From positions 1,116,001 through 1,180,000 of the forward strand of contig JBCAML010000021.1 in assembly GCA_038503075.1 (NCBI GenBank): DNA of 64,000 nucleotides. Direction: 5' to 3'. This document shows positions 46,709 to 59,097 of the stretch, one piece after another (position 1 is the first letter of the stretch; every line of letters starts with the position of its first letter). The position numbers and the translations under genes are program-made. Source of the DNA: Gyromitra esculenta. Its lineage: Eukaryota; Ascomycota; Pezizomycetes; Pezizales; Discinaceae. The notes beneath the pieces were generated by a model. That model was given only the letters and a program-made list of their open reading frames with translations, did no database searches and was not told the DNA's origin.

Positions 46709-49199
46709 CTACACATCCCACATAAGTACACTCTCTGGCCACCCCTGCCCAGGCGGAAACGGCCTAAACTTAACCACCTCCCCATCCACCTCCCCATGAA
46801 CCGAATCATCCCTCAAACTGCCCTCCACCTCCTCATATTTCAAAGCCACCCCCTCATCACTCGCTCCAAAAACTTTCGCCTCCAAAAACTCCAATCCAGT
46901 CCCATTACACGCGCTATCCAGTGCCAGCACCGCAAAATGCGCACCAGCGACCGGTCTCGCCATGAAATAGATGCCCGGAAAGCCCCCGCTCTCCGTATCA
47001 TAAAGATCCGTAAACGGTCGATCCGTGTTCGTCTCATTAAGCCACTTCCCGACCAAATCCACAATCTTCCCCCTCGTAACGCGGTCTGAGATAGCCGCGG
47101 CCCAGATTTCCCAGTCTGATTTAGTATATAGATGCCTCGAATCCAGCGGTATTCCGTATTTCTGCAGGACGGCAGAGTACCATTTAGATTGTTTCTGGTA
47201 GATAGAGTACGGAAAGTATCCGCCGGCGGTATCCTGCGCGAAGCAAAGCAGTGAGTCGGGGTAGAGGTTGTATAGTGTTCCCCAAGAGCCATATAGATGG
47301 TATGCCAGTTTAGTATGGGACCCGTCACGGGCTAACGCGAAAGTAATCCAGGAATCTACATATTGCTTCCCGACGCTTGCGTAGTATGCAGCATCGTCGT
47401 CGTTTTGCATGATGCTAGCTAACTCGGACATGGCGCGGATGCCGACGATGGCTTTGACGGCGAGGTTGGTTTGGTTTTCGAGACGGCCGGCGAAGTCGTC
47501 GGTCGATAGTTGGTAGTCGGGGATTAGGCCGAATTCGGTCAGGTAGCCTGTCCATTGTTTCCAGAGGTTGTATCGGCCATCTTTATTAATCCACGCTTGC
47601 GCTGCAAGTCGGCCAGTTTTCGAGCCATCGTCGAGGGTGCGCGCGTATGATAACCCCATAGCTAGCATATTTCCGCACTCCTCTAGAGGCATGGGTTCAT
47701 CGAATCCATCTGGGTGACCAGTAGCGTTTGGGAAGTGTGCGCCCAGATCATGGATGGAGTATTTATTAGGATATAGTCCAGCCTGCTGATGCTCCAATAA
47801 TGGTTCCAGGAGATATGCGAGCCATTTCGGGTTGGTGTATAGGAAGAAGGTGTACCCTGGGAAGATCACATCTACGGTTTGGAAGTTCCCGTTGGAGCTG
47901 ATCTCTTTCAAGAACAAGATCGGGTTATTCGGGGTGCCGGCGAATACTGTAGCGCCCATAACCTGGCGTGCAGAGAGAGAGACAATATCCGCGTAGGTGT
48001 TTGAGACGGTGGCAATGGCGTGGGCAATGACTTTGTCAGCGTAGTCCTTTCCGAGAGCGTAGGCGGTGGAGTAGTCGAGGTAGTGGAAGTTTATCATGTC
48101 GGTGGCGGTTGGATGGAAGGATTTCCATAGGGGCTGCATCTTGGCTAGTCCGCTGGCAGTAGCATACTGCGCGACAGGTTCTTGGACGAGCGCAATTGTG
48201 AAGAGCGCAGACTCGGTTCTGCTGGAGTTGCCTCTGAGAGCAAAGTGCTTGCTGAAGGCGAATACAGGTTCCTCGTTCATGACTTCGCGGAAGGCTGTGT
48301 CGTAGGTATTTGCAAGTTTTGGCTGTGACGAGAACCGGCGGCGGAGAGGTCCAGAGACATCAGCTTCGTAACTCACTGAATCGTCCTAAGCTTTCAGTTA
48401 GCACCAGTAATCGCAAAGTTGGAGGAGAAGACAAACCGTGGGACCAGAAAAATATAGAGTACCCCATTCTGCCCGATCCCCAATCTCTGCAAACGGCCAC
48501 TGATCGCGTTTATGTATAGCCCAGCTATTGATCTTTTTCCCTTTCTTAAGACTCCACTGAATCACAGCGCCGCGTTCATGCGTAACCCAAACTACCATCT
48601 CGAATTAACTACAACCCCGTAAAAAAGAGGCAGGGGGGTAGCTCACGCCCATTCAGATCAACGTAAACGTCAACATCAACCCTTCCTTCCACCACAACCT
48701 CCAAATAACTTGCCGGCAGCGCCTGTCTCTCTGTACTATTTGCCGTAATCGGTGACGTAAAGATCAAAGTAACATTCACATCACCCCCAAGCGAATAACT
48801 CAAATTCGTCGTCGAAGAATCATACTGAAACCCGTTAAACGTAGGATACACCACCGTATACGGATCCCCCTTGCTAGCTGGGAGCAGTGCATCCTGGGCT
48901 CTCCCAATCAGAGGAAAGACAGTACTATTCGCGAGTTGGGCCAGAACCGAGAACCCGATCTAATCTCCCAAACACTCTGCTTAGCATACACACTCCAAAA
49001 TTAACGGATGGGGCAGAGGAGAAAATACCTCCTGTCCTTGCCAGAAGATCGGCCATGATTCCCAGGGATTGCTACGAGCGTTGTACCACAGCGACAGATA
49101 AGGATTTCGAACGAAGAGCGGGAGAACCGGTGGTTTGATGTAGGATGCTTCCGAGAGAGCGCTCAGGAACGCTCCAAGGAGTAGGATGAAATACTTCAT
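46709..49199 (-). CDS. gtaA: Secreted glutaminase A-type protein (GtaA family), 771 aa
   Basis: Exons are 49199-49029, 48959-48647, 48591-48437 and 48385-46709; introns are 69, 55 and 51 nt and all keep phase. The family (domains DUF4964/DUF5127 N-terminal, DUF4965/DUF1793 C-terminal) includes fungal glutaminases that convert glutamine to glutamate outside the cell. The start is a signal peptide (M-K-Y-F-I-L-L-L-G-A-F-L-S-A-L). Family landmarks follow: P-L-F-V-R-N-P-Y-L-S-L-W, W-P-I-F-W-Q-G-Q-E then I-G-F-S-V-L-A, Y-P-T-F-N-G-F, and Y-V-D-L-N-G. Later come P-N-N-P-I-L-F-L-K-E-I-S-S-N-G-N, P-Y-S-I-H-D-L-G-type (here K-Y-S-I-H-D-L-G), and M-A-R-P-V-A-G-A-H-F near the end. Length fits the family. 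True activity on glutamine is inferred; many members are untested. Confidence 0.93.
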
Positions 49200-51419
49200 C
49201 TTGCACTAGTCGCACAGAATAGAGATCGAAACTGAACAAGAAGACAAGCAGCAGCAGAGAGACGGGAAGAACCCAAAATAAGCTACCAGCCAGCTCACCT
49301 CAGCTCAAAACCTCAGCTCCTCGCAAGCTACAAAATCAGCGCCGAGTTCCAAAAAAGAGCTGTAATGTGAGAGAGAACACAGGGATAGCGAGACGATGGA
49401 TAGAGAAAAAACCCTATTTTCACCGAAGAGACAGGCGAGCGGGGCAATGTTTTGGGTTTTACCAGTAGCTGAAAACCTAACCCTGACAGCTCATTCCCCG
49501 CAAATGCAGGGATCCGTTTTCCCTGCACCTGACCCACACTCCGGGTGTAGAATCGGTTAGGACTCCCCGCATCCGCACGAGAACGTGGAAGGAGGTTTGC
49601 TTTTTTCTGAAGATCGCATCGTATCGTCGGTGGCGTTTAGAGATGCGAGGGGAAACTGTTTTTTGTTTTTGGCGGGATGCAGTCGAGATGGCGATGCGCC
49701 GCGGGAGATGGAAATGGTGTTTGGCGAGGGAGATTAAATTGTTTATTCCGGAGACGCGAATTCTCAGCCTCATGTGCTGTTTGTTGAAGAGTCCGCGGAA
49801 GGCAATCCTCTGCGCGTGGATCGTTATCGATAAGAAATAATAGCACACAAAAGGATAAGATACTATACCCAAAGTACACCCCTGCTATCACCACAAGCTT
49901 TGAGTGTCTCCCTCTCAGCTCTCGGGCATGTGAAACAGAATGGACAAGATCTACAATTAGCCCACGAGCGTGATAACTCATTCTTTTCGGAGCAGCTCCT
50001 TGATCACGGTCTAGGAGATTCCCTACCGATCCGGACTATATTCCTGATTGATTCGATAGCATCAGTTGATCATGGCTCCACCGCGACCGTGAAGTCAAGT
50101 TGTTTCGAACAGCCATATGAGAGCGTGCTCGTTCTCTTGGAGGGCTGGTTATCTAGACCGACGCTTGAGCGCTATTGCTAGTCTCTTCGAATATCAGTAC
50201 TTGCTCAGTATAGATTGCGCTATTACCGCTGGCTGGAGACACGGAAACCCTATATCGGCTAACGATATGTACCCAGTCATCGATCGTGACTCGGCCAGAT
50301 TCGTAAAAGTAACATTACGTAAAATAAGTCCCTACCCATACCCGTATCCAAGTGAGCGGGCGTGGGGAATAGAATTTTTGATTTCTACCATATGCTCGAG
50401 TGCGTCATCCAGCCATCGCGCGCCTTGAAATAAACCCTTTGTGTTTCTCAGGTGGTACATAACGCGAGTACATACACGTACCTACATTGAATGTTAGATG
50501 GTCATCCACCCCACCACCGCAACCTAGCATCGGTGTCACAAGAACCGTCGATGTGGCGTTGAAGCCTCATGCTATGCTTGCTCTCGTTGTTGAAATATCG
50601 AGTTATATAACTATGCGTTGTTAGTACGAAAATTCGCTGCAGCATTGGAATAGATGGTAGGCTTGATTGAATTTGCGATGCTGACTTACCGTCTGAGTAG
50701 CAACTTGTAAGCATGCATGCCAGTTTATATGACTTTCGGCTGTACTTACAGTATCAGTTTTCTCGTTCGTGAAACAATGCACCGCCCGTTCTATAAACAC
50801 CTCAGTTCCAAACCAATCGACATCCCTCCATCTGAACATCTTCAACACGAGATCACCATACATCTACATACCATTACCCCAGCCATAAACCCAGTCCTCC
50901 AACTTCCTAGCCTGCGCTAAGAGCGAAACCAAAACCTAACCCAATCCCATCCTAACGAACTACATGTATTCAGCACGAATGATCATGTATACACAAATTT
51001 CTACAATCCATAGCTCTCATCCCACATCCCACCCCCTCCTCCCAAGTTTCCTACGCATTCCCATAATTCTATTCCGCGCAAACCCACCCCCTCCTCCCAG
51101 TCACCACAATCCCGTATCCCTCCCCAAAACCCTAACCCAGAATACAACCACCATAGAATAGAGTATAGAGACCCCCAAAAATCATGTATAATATCCCAAA
51201 TCCATCCCCCTCCCTCTCTCCCTTTCTTCCTTCTCGCTTCCTTCTGCAAAAAGCCACTACCTATCATCAAAAAATCTCAAACCTACCCAACCACCACCAC
51301 CACCACCAAAGGAAAAAAAACCAATCATCAAAAAACCAATCACCAAAAAACCAATCACCAAAAAACCAATCCATCAAAAGAAACCCATCTAGTACCAAAA
51401 ACACAGAAACCAGCGCAAA
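49200..51419. other. No gene seen
   Basis: Promoter of the glutaminase gene and spacer. Frames on both strands at 49477-49981 and 49900-50428 overlap with no gene-like composition. From 50800 the plus strand turns C/A-rich, as in a long 5' UTR. A (CAC) run at 51294-51306 and a 15-bp tandem (caaaaaaccaatcac unit, about 51325-51375) follow. Confidence 0.4.
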
Positions 51420-51599
51420 ATGAACAACGGCCAAACCGCCGCAGTCCCAATCCAGACAACCGAAGCAGAAACAATCCAGCCACCGGTGATAGTTGGAAGA
51501 CCTGCGATGCGACCGGTGGGGCAGCATCCGGCGTTGGATAGTATTGAGAGTTTAAGGTATTATCAAGCGGAGGCGGAGGCTGCGTTGGGCAAAAAGTAG
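51420..51599 (+). CDS. Possible small protein, 59 aa
   Basis: ATG at 51420 directly after the A-rich tandem leader, TAG at 51597-51599. Composition shifts sharply to coding-like and GC-richer. The product has a P-P-V-I-V-G-R-P-A-M-R-P-V-G-Q start and an acidic Ala/Glu helix (Y-Y-Q-A-E-A-E-A-A-L-G-K-K). The A-rich, ATG-free leader suits a translated mRNA. I know no family. A larger upstream frame (51184-51423) in another phase is low-complexity leader. Confidence 0.45.
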   Translation: MNNGQTAAVPIQTTEAETIQPPVIVGRPAMRPVGQHPALDSIESLRYYQAEAEAALGKK

Positions 51600-52382
51600 G
51601 GTATTCGGGATTGGGGGTTGGGGGAGTGGTTTAGATGTATGAGATTTTGTTGGGTGGAAAAAAAGGAGCTTGTTGAGGAGGAGAGGGCTGCGAGGGGGAG
51701 CTGGGTGAGGATGGATAAGATAGATGATGGATTTTGTGGCTCCGTCTGATGTGTAGCCACTTTATACATGGTTTTTTCTTTGGATTGGGGAAGGTGGTTG
51801 AGTGGTGTTTTTCATGGATTTCGTAGACGAGCTTGGTGAGTTGACGTACGATATATTGGAATCTGGGAGGACATTTGGTTTCGATGTGCAGAAAGAGATC
51901 GCCTTGGACAGATCCCTGGGCTGCTATCTTGATGTGCGGCAGTTTGCTAAGGCTGAGGTCTGAAGTGAGGCTGATATATGCGGATTATCTCGCGCGAGCA
52001 CCAAGGAAGCTGCGTTTGGAAGATATCCAGATCACTTGAATATCACAGAAGATTTTCCGCAGGAACTGTATATTATACCTCAGGGGACAGTCTGTATCTT
52101 TTTACAGGCCTAGTCTAGTTTTGCACATTCGTTAAGTGAACGATAGAACTTATGTGGATACTGACAGAGCAACTATATATACGCTCTGCGATAATCATAT
52201 GGCGGATGCTATTAGGACCATACATCACATGGACCAAATGGATGTTGCAAGAAGCCGTGATGATACAGGGCAAGCAGGATAGAATTTGTTAATTTTACAA
52301 AGTAGTTATGACTCCACCAATGCACCACACGCCCGACACTAAATAGGGCGTAAAAGGGACAAAAAAAGACGACTAAAGGAAT
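51600..52382. other. No gene seen
   Basis: Spacer with G-rich purine tracts near 51600-51700. No supported frame. Confidence 0.4.
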
Positions 52383-52498
52383 GCGGGAATGCTGTGAGAA
52401 ATACACTCGCTTATTCCCGCGAAACAGGAGCGAAACAGGAGCAAAGGGATACGGGAATATGGTGAGACAAACACTCACGTATTCCCGAGAAACATGAC
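52383..52498. repeat. Tandem pair of two-tier hairpins
   Basis: Hairpin 1 (52383-52420): GCGGGAAT..ATTCCCGC outer stem with GTGAG..CTCGC inner stem. Hairpin 2 (52452-52487): CGGGAAT..ATTCCCG outer, GTGAG..CTCAC inner. Period is 69 bp. The inner-stem difference is a G-U to A-U change that keeps pairing. Spacer holds GAAACAGGAGC repeated. Confidence 0.75.
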
Positions 52499-52627
52499 AA
52501 GAAACCTAAACACAACTAAAATCAATCAAACGTTATTCGTATAAGCTCACTGGACGAATTCCCGTCACCGTATTCGCCCGGGCAAACAAACACCACAACA
52601 CCACAGGTGATACCAAATATATCGATA

Positions 52628-52671
52628 CCCACTCCCACCCCCACCCCCACCCCTTCCCCCTCCCCCTCCCC
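52628..52671 (-). repeat. G-rich tract (quadruplex-forming) in 3' UTR
   Basis: On the minus strand at least six runs of 3-5 G separated by 1-2 nt. It lies about 55-100 nt downstream of the stop codon of the 719-aa gene, so it would be in that mRNA. Confidence 0.6.
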
Positions 52672-52724
52672 AGATTTTTTTTTCCGCCTGTACAACCACC
52701 CTTTTCCACATCGATCGACTTCCC

Positions 52725-54952
52725 TTAGACATAATAGTGACTCCTCGCGCTGTTGGACTCTTCGAATCCAGACTTGAACTTGCCTCCGTGGCATTGGCTG
52801 GGCTGAACATGCTCCGAATCAGATTCGTCAGATTCATTAGACTCTTCGCCGGCTTCGATTTCCTCGTCAATCTTGATTTCTTCGTACGCATCCATCTCAG
52901 CGAGTTCGTCATCCATCTCACCATCCTCTTCAGATTCCATCGTATAATCGTCGGTCTCAATGGCTTCTTCCATGTCGATGGCTCCGTTGAAGTCGGTATT
53001 GTCACCAACGTTACCAGCCTCACCATTAGAAGTCGGAGTCGGATGCTGTTCGGCTTTGTTCGGGCCCTTGCCATTGTTAGGGGTCTGCTCGGACTCAACT
53101 TTTTGAGCTACTCTGCGCGTATATCCGAAACTATCGACTCCAAGCACCCGGTTACGTGCATGATATACTTGAATCGAGTTAGCTTCTTGCACGTTAAAAA
53201 GGAGGAGATCCAAGGATCCAAGAACGCCAACTTACACAACTGAGTATCTCTATCCAGGAGTTCGTCTCTCTCAACGGCGAAAGGGGTAGACGAAGACATG
53301 TGTTTAACGTCTTCACCAGTCTCGAGGGTATCAACAGATGGGTGAATAATATTACCATTACCGCAATTGAGGGTAATGGGAACATATGGTGGACGTTTAG
53401 TACCCGCACAAGGTTTGCGGCCCGGAACCCGAGTCTGCAACCTCTTGACGGAGGGAGGGACGTCAGAAGTGACCTCCGAGCGTGGGCGTTTGAGATTGTT
53501 CTCCTTCAAGAATGCGGACGGTGGACCCTTCCTTATCCTATTATATGGAATGTTTATCTCTGTGAGAGGTGGCCTGGTGGTGCTTGGTGCACTGACTACA
53601 GGTATATTGACCGGCTGCGGCGCCTGGGGCACGGGGGGAGGGAGAGTCAAAAGGGCAGGATCCACGCAGTCCAGACCGAGGATTGCTCCTAGTTGAACGT
53701 TTGTTCTAGTTAGAGCTATCAACCTATCCGCATTGGAAGCCTCTAGGAGAGAAGGTGCTGCGGTTACAGGTGGATCTTCGAAGCTCTCGTGTTGGACGAC
53801 TTTCTTGGGAGGCGGTGGATGTGAGTTTTCGTAAAACGCCCGGCGGGCAGTGTATAACTGCAGAAAATCGAGGTCAAGGTGCTGGACAATCTTCCGTAAC
53901 CTGGTGGTGATGCGAAACGAAGTGACAGGCCTAAAAGATGCATTTGCAGGCTTATTGAGCATTGCTGCAGTTCCGGAGCCGGTAATGAGTGGTCTGGAAG
54001 ATGCAACCACAATCGTGTCCAAGATTTCTTCGTCCCTGATCACTGCATTTGGTAAATCGTCAGAATATTGATCAACATCCCCGATCTGAGGATTGTTTGG
54101 CTTCCCGTATGCCTCGTCCATACGCCTCTTAACTGGGCGCCCCCTACCGCGAACAGAATATTTGGCGATGCTGTACATGGGCAAAGAATCCTCGTTCTGC
54201 TCATTTTCTTCGTCTGCATCTGGGTTAAAGATTAAGATGTCTTCTGCCGAAACGATCCAAGGTATGCCCCAGATGTTGACCGGTACTCTAGCTGGGAGAC
54301 CGGGTGCAAACAGCGACTTGATTACTTCAACAGCACCTTCGAGAATCGCCTCAAGGCCAGTAGCAAACTTATCAGTCGATAGGAGAGTACTTCCCGATCT
54401 ACTCTTGCACGTTTCATTACCTTGGTCGTTGACAATTATTTTATATATATCTAGGATGTCGCAGCATCCCTCTTTATCAACGTATTTGATTAAGTTGGAG
54501 CTGGTTTTCCATTTAACTGCTTCCATGTACTGGATAAACTGCCGGCGCAACAAGTCTTTCATGGACGCTACTGCATGAGCCATCGGCGCTGTCATCAAGA
54601 AATGATTGTATACGGCTAGCAATTTCTTTTTAGTTGAACTGTGAAGGACCAATCTCAGATCACCAGCGACGAAGTTGATATGAGTGACGGTACAAGCGAT
54701 AGGCATCAGTTCAGCGTCAACACCATACAACGTTCTCGGCAGGGCGATTGGAGGGGTAATAATGAGGGCCGATTTCGGTGACGAAAAAAACTTAGAGAGT
54801 TTGTCCGCATAAGCATTAAGCTGAGCGGTAGGAGGGAGAGAAGTCATTCCCGGAAGCCAATCAGGACGGCTAAGACGGGTCACCTTAACGATACATGCTT
54901 TGGCGACTTGTTTACCCTGAAGCTTAGAGGGTTTGGAGATTTTAGGAAACAT
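52725..54952 (-). CDS. Hypothetical nuclear-type protein with AT-hook-like motif, 719 aa
   Basis: Exon 1 is 54952-53236 and exon 2 is 53167-52725. The 68-nt intron has a GTAAGT donor and GCTAAC branch but an unusual AAG acceptor (TTCAAG); other in-range acceptors give a stop or the wrong phase. Residues 1-250 look folded, with repeated hydrophobic strands and helices. At 268-277 a R-G-R-G-R-P-V-K-R-R motif matches an AT-hook core (R-G-R-P), used to bind AT-rich DNA minor grooves. The middle is Pro-rich. The C-terminus is highly acidic (E-E-D-G-E-M-D-D-E-L and similar over about 70 residues). A chromatin or transcription role is inferred from motif plus acidic tail. I do not recognise the N-terminal domain. 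Confidence 0.7.
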
Positions 54953-56137
54953 TGCAGGGAGAAGAGGTGCTGGTGTGGGACGAAGGAGGGAGCGTAACAG
55001 CAACAATCGATGAAAGGATAGATAAGATGGTTCGGTGAGTGACAGAGAATGTTGAAGGGAACGTGAGATGGGTGGAAAAAAGGAAGGAGGGAAGGAGGGG
55101 ATGCAGATTTTCCTTTTATGTGTGCAAGTTCGGTTTATGTCAATTCTATATATAAGTTGAAGAACCTCCCCCCGTCTGTATTGCTGCCGGGAGAAGACAA
55201 TGTGAATGGATCAGCCAATCAGACGGGTGTATGGGGCCCAAAACGACGCTAATACGAGTTCTGCCATTGAAAACTCTTCACTATACATATATACATGTGT
55301 TTCTATTGACATCCATACACTACTATCACCCTTTTCTGTTGTTTGTATAAGTTATGCTACAAGATCACTGTGGGAGAACCGAACCTTCGGTCCCAATGAC
55401 GGGCAATCAAGCCATCACTTAGCTTGTCAAATCAATTATTTCTGCTTTGATTGAATCTAGTGCGGGACAACGTGGTCAGAACCTAGTTCTCCCTGCCGTA
55501 TGCACTCGCAAAATTCAACGTATGTTAGCCCTGCTAACCGGATTAAGTGTATTGGGAGGCTAGGTGATGCTACGGCATTGTAGGATATGGTCTGCCATTG
55601 CAAGCATGTATACCATGTAGAGAGGACAGCCAGAGGGTTGGGATATCCCCTCCTCTGTCGACGTTTTTTCTACTTTCCGCTTCAGAGTATATCGGAGGGA
55701 CAAGCTGTTTTGCAGCCCCTAAATGCTAATGTTCAGGCCCAGCGTGTAGCGTTACTGTGACCGTCATTCACTCTACGCTCATGATTTGTTTTGGAAATAA
55801 ATGACAGTAGGTTATGGGATTGAGGATGGCAAAGGTTTGTGTGGGCGAATGGAAGACGATTCTTAGGCACATTTACAGGCATATTCATATTCTCGCACAT
55901 TTGCACTTATGCTTTCGCGTGTGGTCGAGTATGTCGACATGTAGTATTCATCTAAAGGTTGAGTAAACATTGCACCGGTAAGAATATGCACCGATACTTC
56001 TCGCCGCATCACAGTCGTAGCTTCAGACCCACTGAAATCGAGAATCGTTAGAATTTCCCCAACTACAAGGAGGATTAGACCTCGCCTTTAGTACATACAA
56101 GAGAACTGTATAGATAATGCAAGGCCTCTCTCCTATC
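54953..56137. other. No gene seen
   Basis: Promoter of the 719-aa gene, then spacer to the 3' end of the kelch gene. A TATATATAAG box is at about 55145-55155. No supported frame. Confidence 0.4.
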
Positions 56138-57188
56138 CTACTCAAAAATCAGCAACCACCAATCTCCCAAGCTTTTATTCCCGGTGCTTAGTCCTCCCTG
56201 CATCACCACTCCCTGCCCATCATCACCACCAACCCCGCCAGCAACAAATTGGCTTCTTGGTTCTGGTTTCTCCTCGCCGGAAATCTTCACTTCAGCCCAT
56301 TCCGAGGTTGTGATATCGTACGCCCACACATTATCTAAAAGCCTGCCTACGTCTGCCTGATCGGGATTCGGAGAACCATGCTCTCCAAATGCTGTGATAA
56401 GATACTCCCTCCTCGTCTTTGGATGTTTAACCGGAATGAGACAAGAAACCGAGTGAGCATATGGACCATGACTGTACTGAATAGAGCGCCACCTCTTACT
56501 CGGTATATCATAGCTAACCTTACAATCAGTATCCCATCCAAAAACTCGATACGAAACCCACTCACACATCCACAGCACCCCCAATCGCCATCCCATCGCC
56601 ATACCCTCCAAACCTCCAAACCTCCCTAGAACCCGTCACTGCAAAACCCATCCCCCCTCTCGCATCGCCCGGCGCATCCGGTAATCTCTCCCATCTCTTC
56701 AACACTACATCAAAACTCCATAAATCCCCCAGAAACCCAGCTTCCGCACACCCACCATGGATATAGATCTTCCCCAATGCGGCACTGGCCCCATGATGGC
56801 ATCTCCCCTCTAGGAACGGCGCAGTTTCATCACTGGGATCTAACGCTGTCCATGTCTGGCCTCCGGCAGAGAAAGACCATATCCTACCCCCTTCTTCAAG
56901 AAGTGTTCTATCTACTCCGCCGCGTCCCCCGAATACATATAATGTGTCATCTAAGACCGCCGAAGCGGCGCCAATACGGGGAGGCGGGCCAAGCGGGGAT
57001 GCAAGCACGGTTATAGCGATTGGGATAGCCGGGTTGAGGGGTAGGATATGAAGCTCTGCGTATATGGGAGTAGGTTGTTGGCCGGAGAGGAGGTGAAGTG
57101 AAGAGTACAGTATTGATAGGGTGTGGGCAGATCTTGGGAAGGCGGGGAGATGGGGGATTTGCTGCCAGGTGGCTGTGAGAGTTGCCAT
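56138..57188 (-). CDS. Kelch-repeat beta-propeller protein, 332 aa
   Basis: Exon 1 is 57188-56566 and exon 2 is 56513-56138. The 52-nt intron runs GTGAGT to GGTTAG with a TACTGAT branch site; phase 2+1. It explains why the two open frames overlap out of phase. Kelch blades are visible: L-Y-V-F-G-G-R-G-G, then I-Y-I-H-G-G with L-G-D-L-W-S-F-D-V-V-L-K-R-W, then V-W-R-F-G-G-Y-G-D-G. The next is I-T-A-F-G-E-H-G with L-D-N-V-W-A-Y-D-I-T-T-S-E-W, ending with L-G-D-W-W. Size and blade count fit stand-alone fungal kelch proteins related to plant nitrile-specifier-type propellers. No other domain or signal peptide; cytosolic. Binding partner or catalysis is unknown. Confidence 0.88.
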
Positions 57189-57639
57189 TGTGCAATGAGA
57201 ATGTATATGGGAATGGAGAGCGGGGTTGCAGTGGGTATAAGAGTTGTTCGTGTTACTTCAGATCGGGAAGTTCCGAGAGTTTTTAGCACGATTCGGGTTG
57301 TCAATATTCAGGTTGGATATGCTATTGCAATGGTCTTGAATGGGTTAGCTAATTGAAGTCTGGTTTACTAGATCTAAGATAGAACTGCTATAGCGCGACT
57401 TTGGAGAATTAGCAATGTTGGGGCACTTCTGCGGCATCACTTATGGTCACTCGGCCACTTGCCCATCATTCTGGCTTGGCTTTCGTCATACCGCATATCT
57501 TGGATTAATGATATAGCAAGGGTTAGGGTTCAGAGCGAAGACGGGCGCTTAGCAGCCTGTGACATCGCGACATCTGAATACGTCCAAGACTTATATACCA
57601 GTGCAGAAAATACTTTAGAGGTTATCCCATTTTCTTACC
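57189..57639. other. Divergent promoter region
   Basis: Separates the kelch gene (-) from the 365-aa gene (+). A plus-strand frame from 57459 overlaps the next gene's first exon in another phase and does not join it. Confidence 0.35.
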
Positions 57640-58800
57640 ATGGTTTATCAATTAGGTCCACGTTTGCTGCACTCAAGAAAAACATTTGGGATAACCACAC
57701 CCCAATGGGTTCAGCTGACACGAGTCATTTCTATCCACCTCAATCGCCATAAAAATCGCATTGGGCTCGAAGGGCCTCGAAAGCACAACGAAGCCTGGAA
57801 AGCTTGGTTCGAAGCATTTATCGATGGTCCGATACTTGATGAAGCGTGGGAGGGAGGGAAAACTGTGTTCTGGGAGCTCTCAGAAGACAAGAATAGGTAA
57901 GTCGCTACTGAAACAAATCTGCTACTGCAAGCGAATATACCAACCACATTTCTGGGTAGATTAACAACCTTTTTACGAGATGCCACCAAAATTTCCGCGT
58001 CGTCTATGAGAAATTACCTCAGGAGGGGTTGTTTCCCGGAATGGATGAATGCCTCGGGGACGGCCATAGCCCCTCGATATAACGCTTCGTCAATCGAAGG
58101 GAACATTGATGAACATGATTTCGCGGTAGATGATAGCAACTCCGCTGCTGGAGAAGACTCTGATGAAGAAGAACCACCAAACAAAACCATGGACGAGAAA
58201 AACTGGCAACACAAAGCCCCCAAAGAGCCTACCTCCCGCCCAATCCATACAAGGCCTATAAACCCCGAGCGAAATATTCCTGAACCATACCAATTCACAT
58301 TCCGAGCGAGCGAGAATGCGCTCACCGCCCGAAATCTTGCGCCACAGCCAGCCGTAGCCACTTCCAGGAAACGCCGCAAAATTGAGCCCACCCACCGCAA
58401 TACTCGAAATCAAGCGACCGTAGCCCAAACCTCCCAATACAAAAAACACAGCCCAAACACTGATTCTTACTCACTATCAATCCCCCTCCGCCAGAACCCA
58501 GTAACATTCGAAACACGCTTACAGATCCCACATACGGACGTCGTGCGGCACGAATCAGTCAGCATATGGAACATAATCGCGCTACCGGCGTTCATTAACA
58601 CTCTTCGTGTCATACACTCGATCCCGAGTCATCAACAAATACAGAGTCTAGAAGTCGATATCGACGGGAGGAAACTTAGAGTGAGGGCTAACGATGATGA
58701 CGGGGAGTGGGCGTGGGGATTGGTTATGGGTATTATGCATTTGAGCGGTATAGCGGACGATAGAAAGGCGTTTTTGGATATTATTACGCCACGGTCGTAG
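57640..58800 (+). CDS. Hypothetical protein with basic nuclear signal, 365 aa
   Basis: Exon 1 is 57640-57896 and exon 2 is 57960-58800. The 63-nt intron runs GTAAGT to GGGTAG, phase 2+1. Exon 1 encodes an amphipathic start with W-K-A-W-F-E-A-F-I-D-G; exon 2 begins L-T-T-F-L-R-D-A-T-K. A Glu/Asp run (D-S-D-E-E-E) and a basic S-R-K-R-R-K-I (222-226) suggest nuclear import. The C-terminal 90 residues look folded: V-S-I-W-N-I-I-A-L-P-A-F, L-E-V-D-I-D-G-R-K-L-R-V and a D-D-D-G-E-W-A-W-G segment. The last resembles the end of the 443-aa protein at 34.5 kb. I do not recognise the family. The first Met is in phase but an upstream exon cannot be excluded. Confidence 0.65.
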
Positions 58801-59084
58801 TGAAAGACGTGGTTTTGTATATGGTTGGATTTTAGCGGGCGCTGTAAATAAAATTCGGTATATGTATTCGTTGATAGAAATAATTTAGATGGAGAGTATC
58901 GTCGGTCGGAGATACGGCTCTTGGGGCGACGAATGAATGACGCAGCTCATACAGCATTTCACGACTGATACCCAAAGATAGTGAGACTTACGAATAAGTA
59001 CCTTTTGGAAACTAGAAAGATAGATAAACGTCTTTACATGGAATAAAATGAATCTCAGCGACCACTCCTAGAAACAAAGATCCA
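58801..59084. other. No gene seen
   Basis: Short spacer, 3' flank of the 365-aa gene. Confidence 0.4.
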
Positions 59085-59097
59085 AAAATCACTCAGT

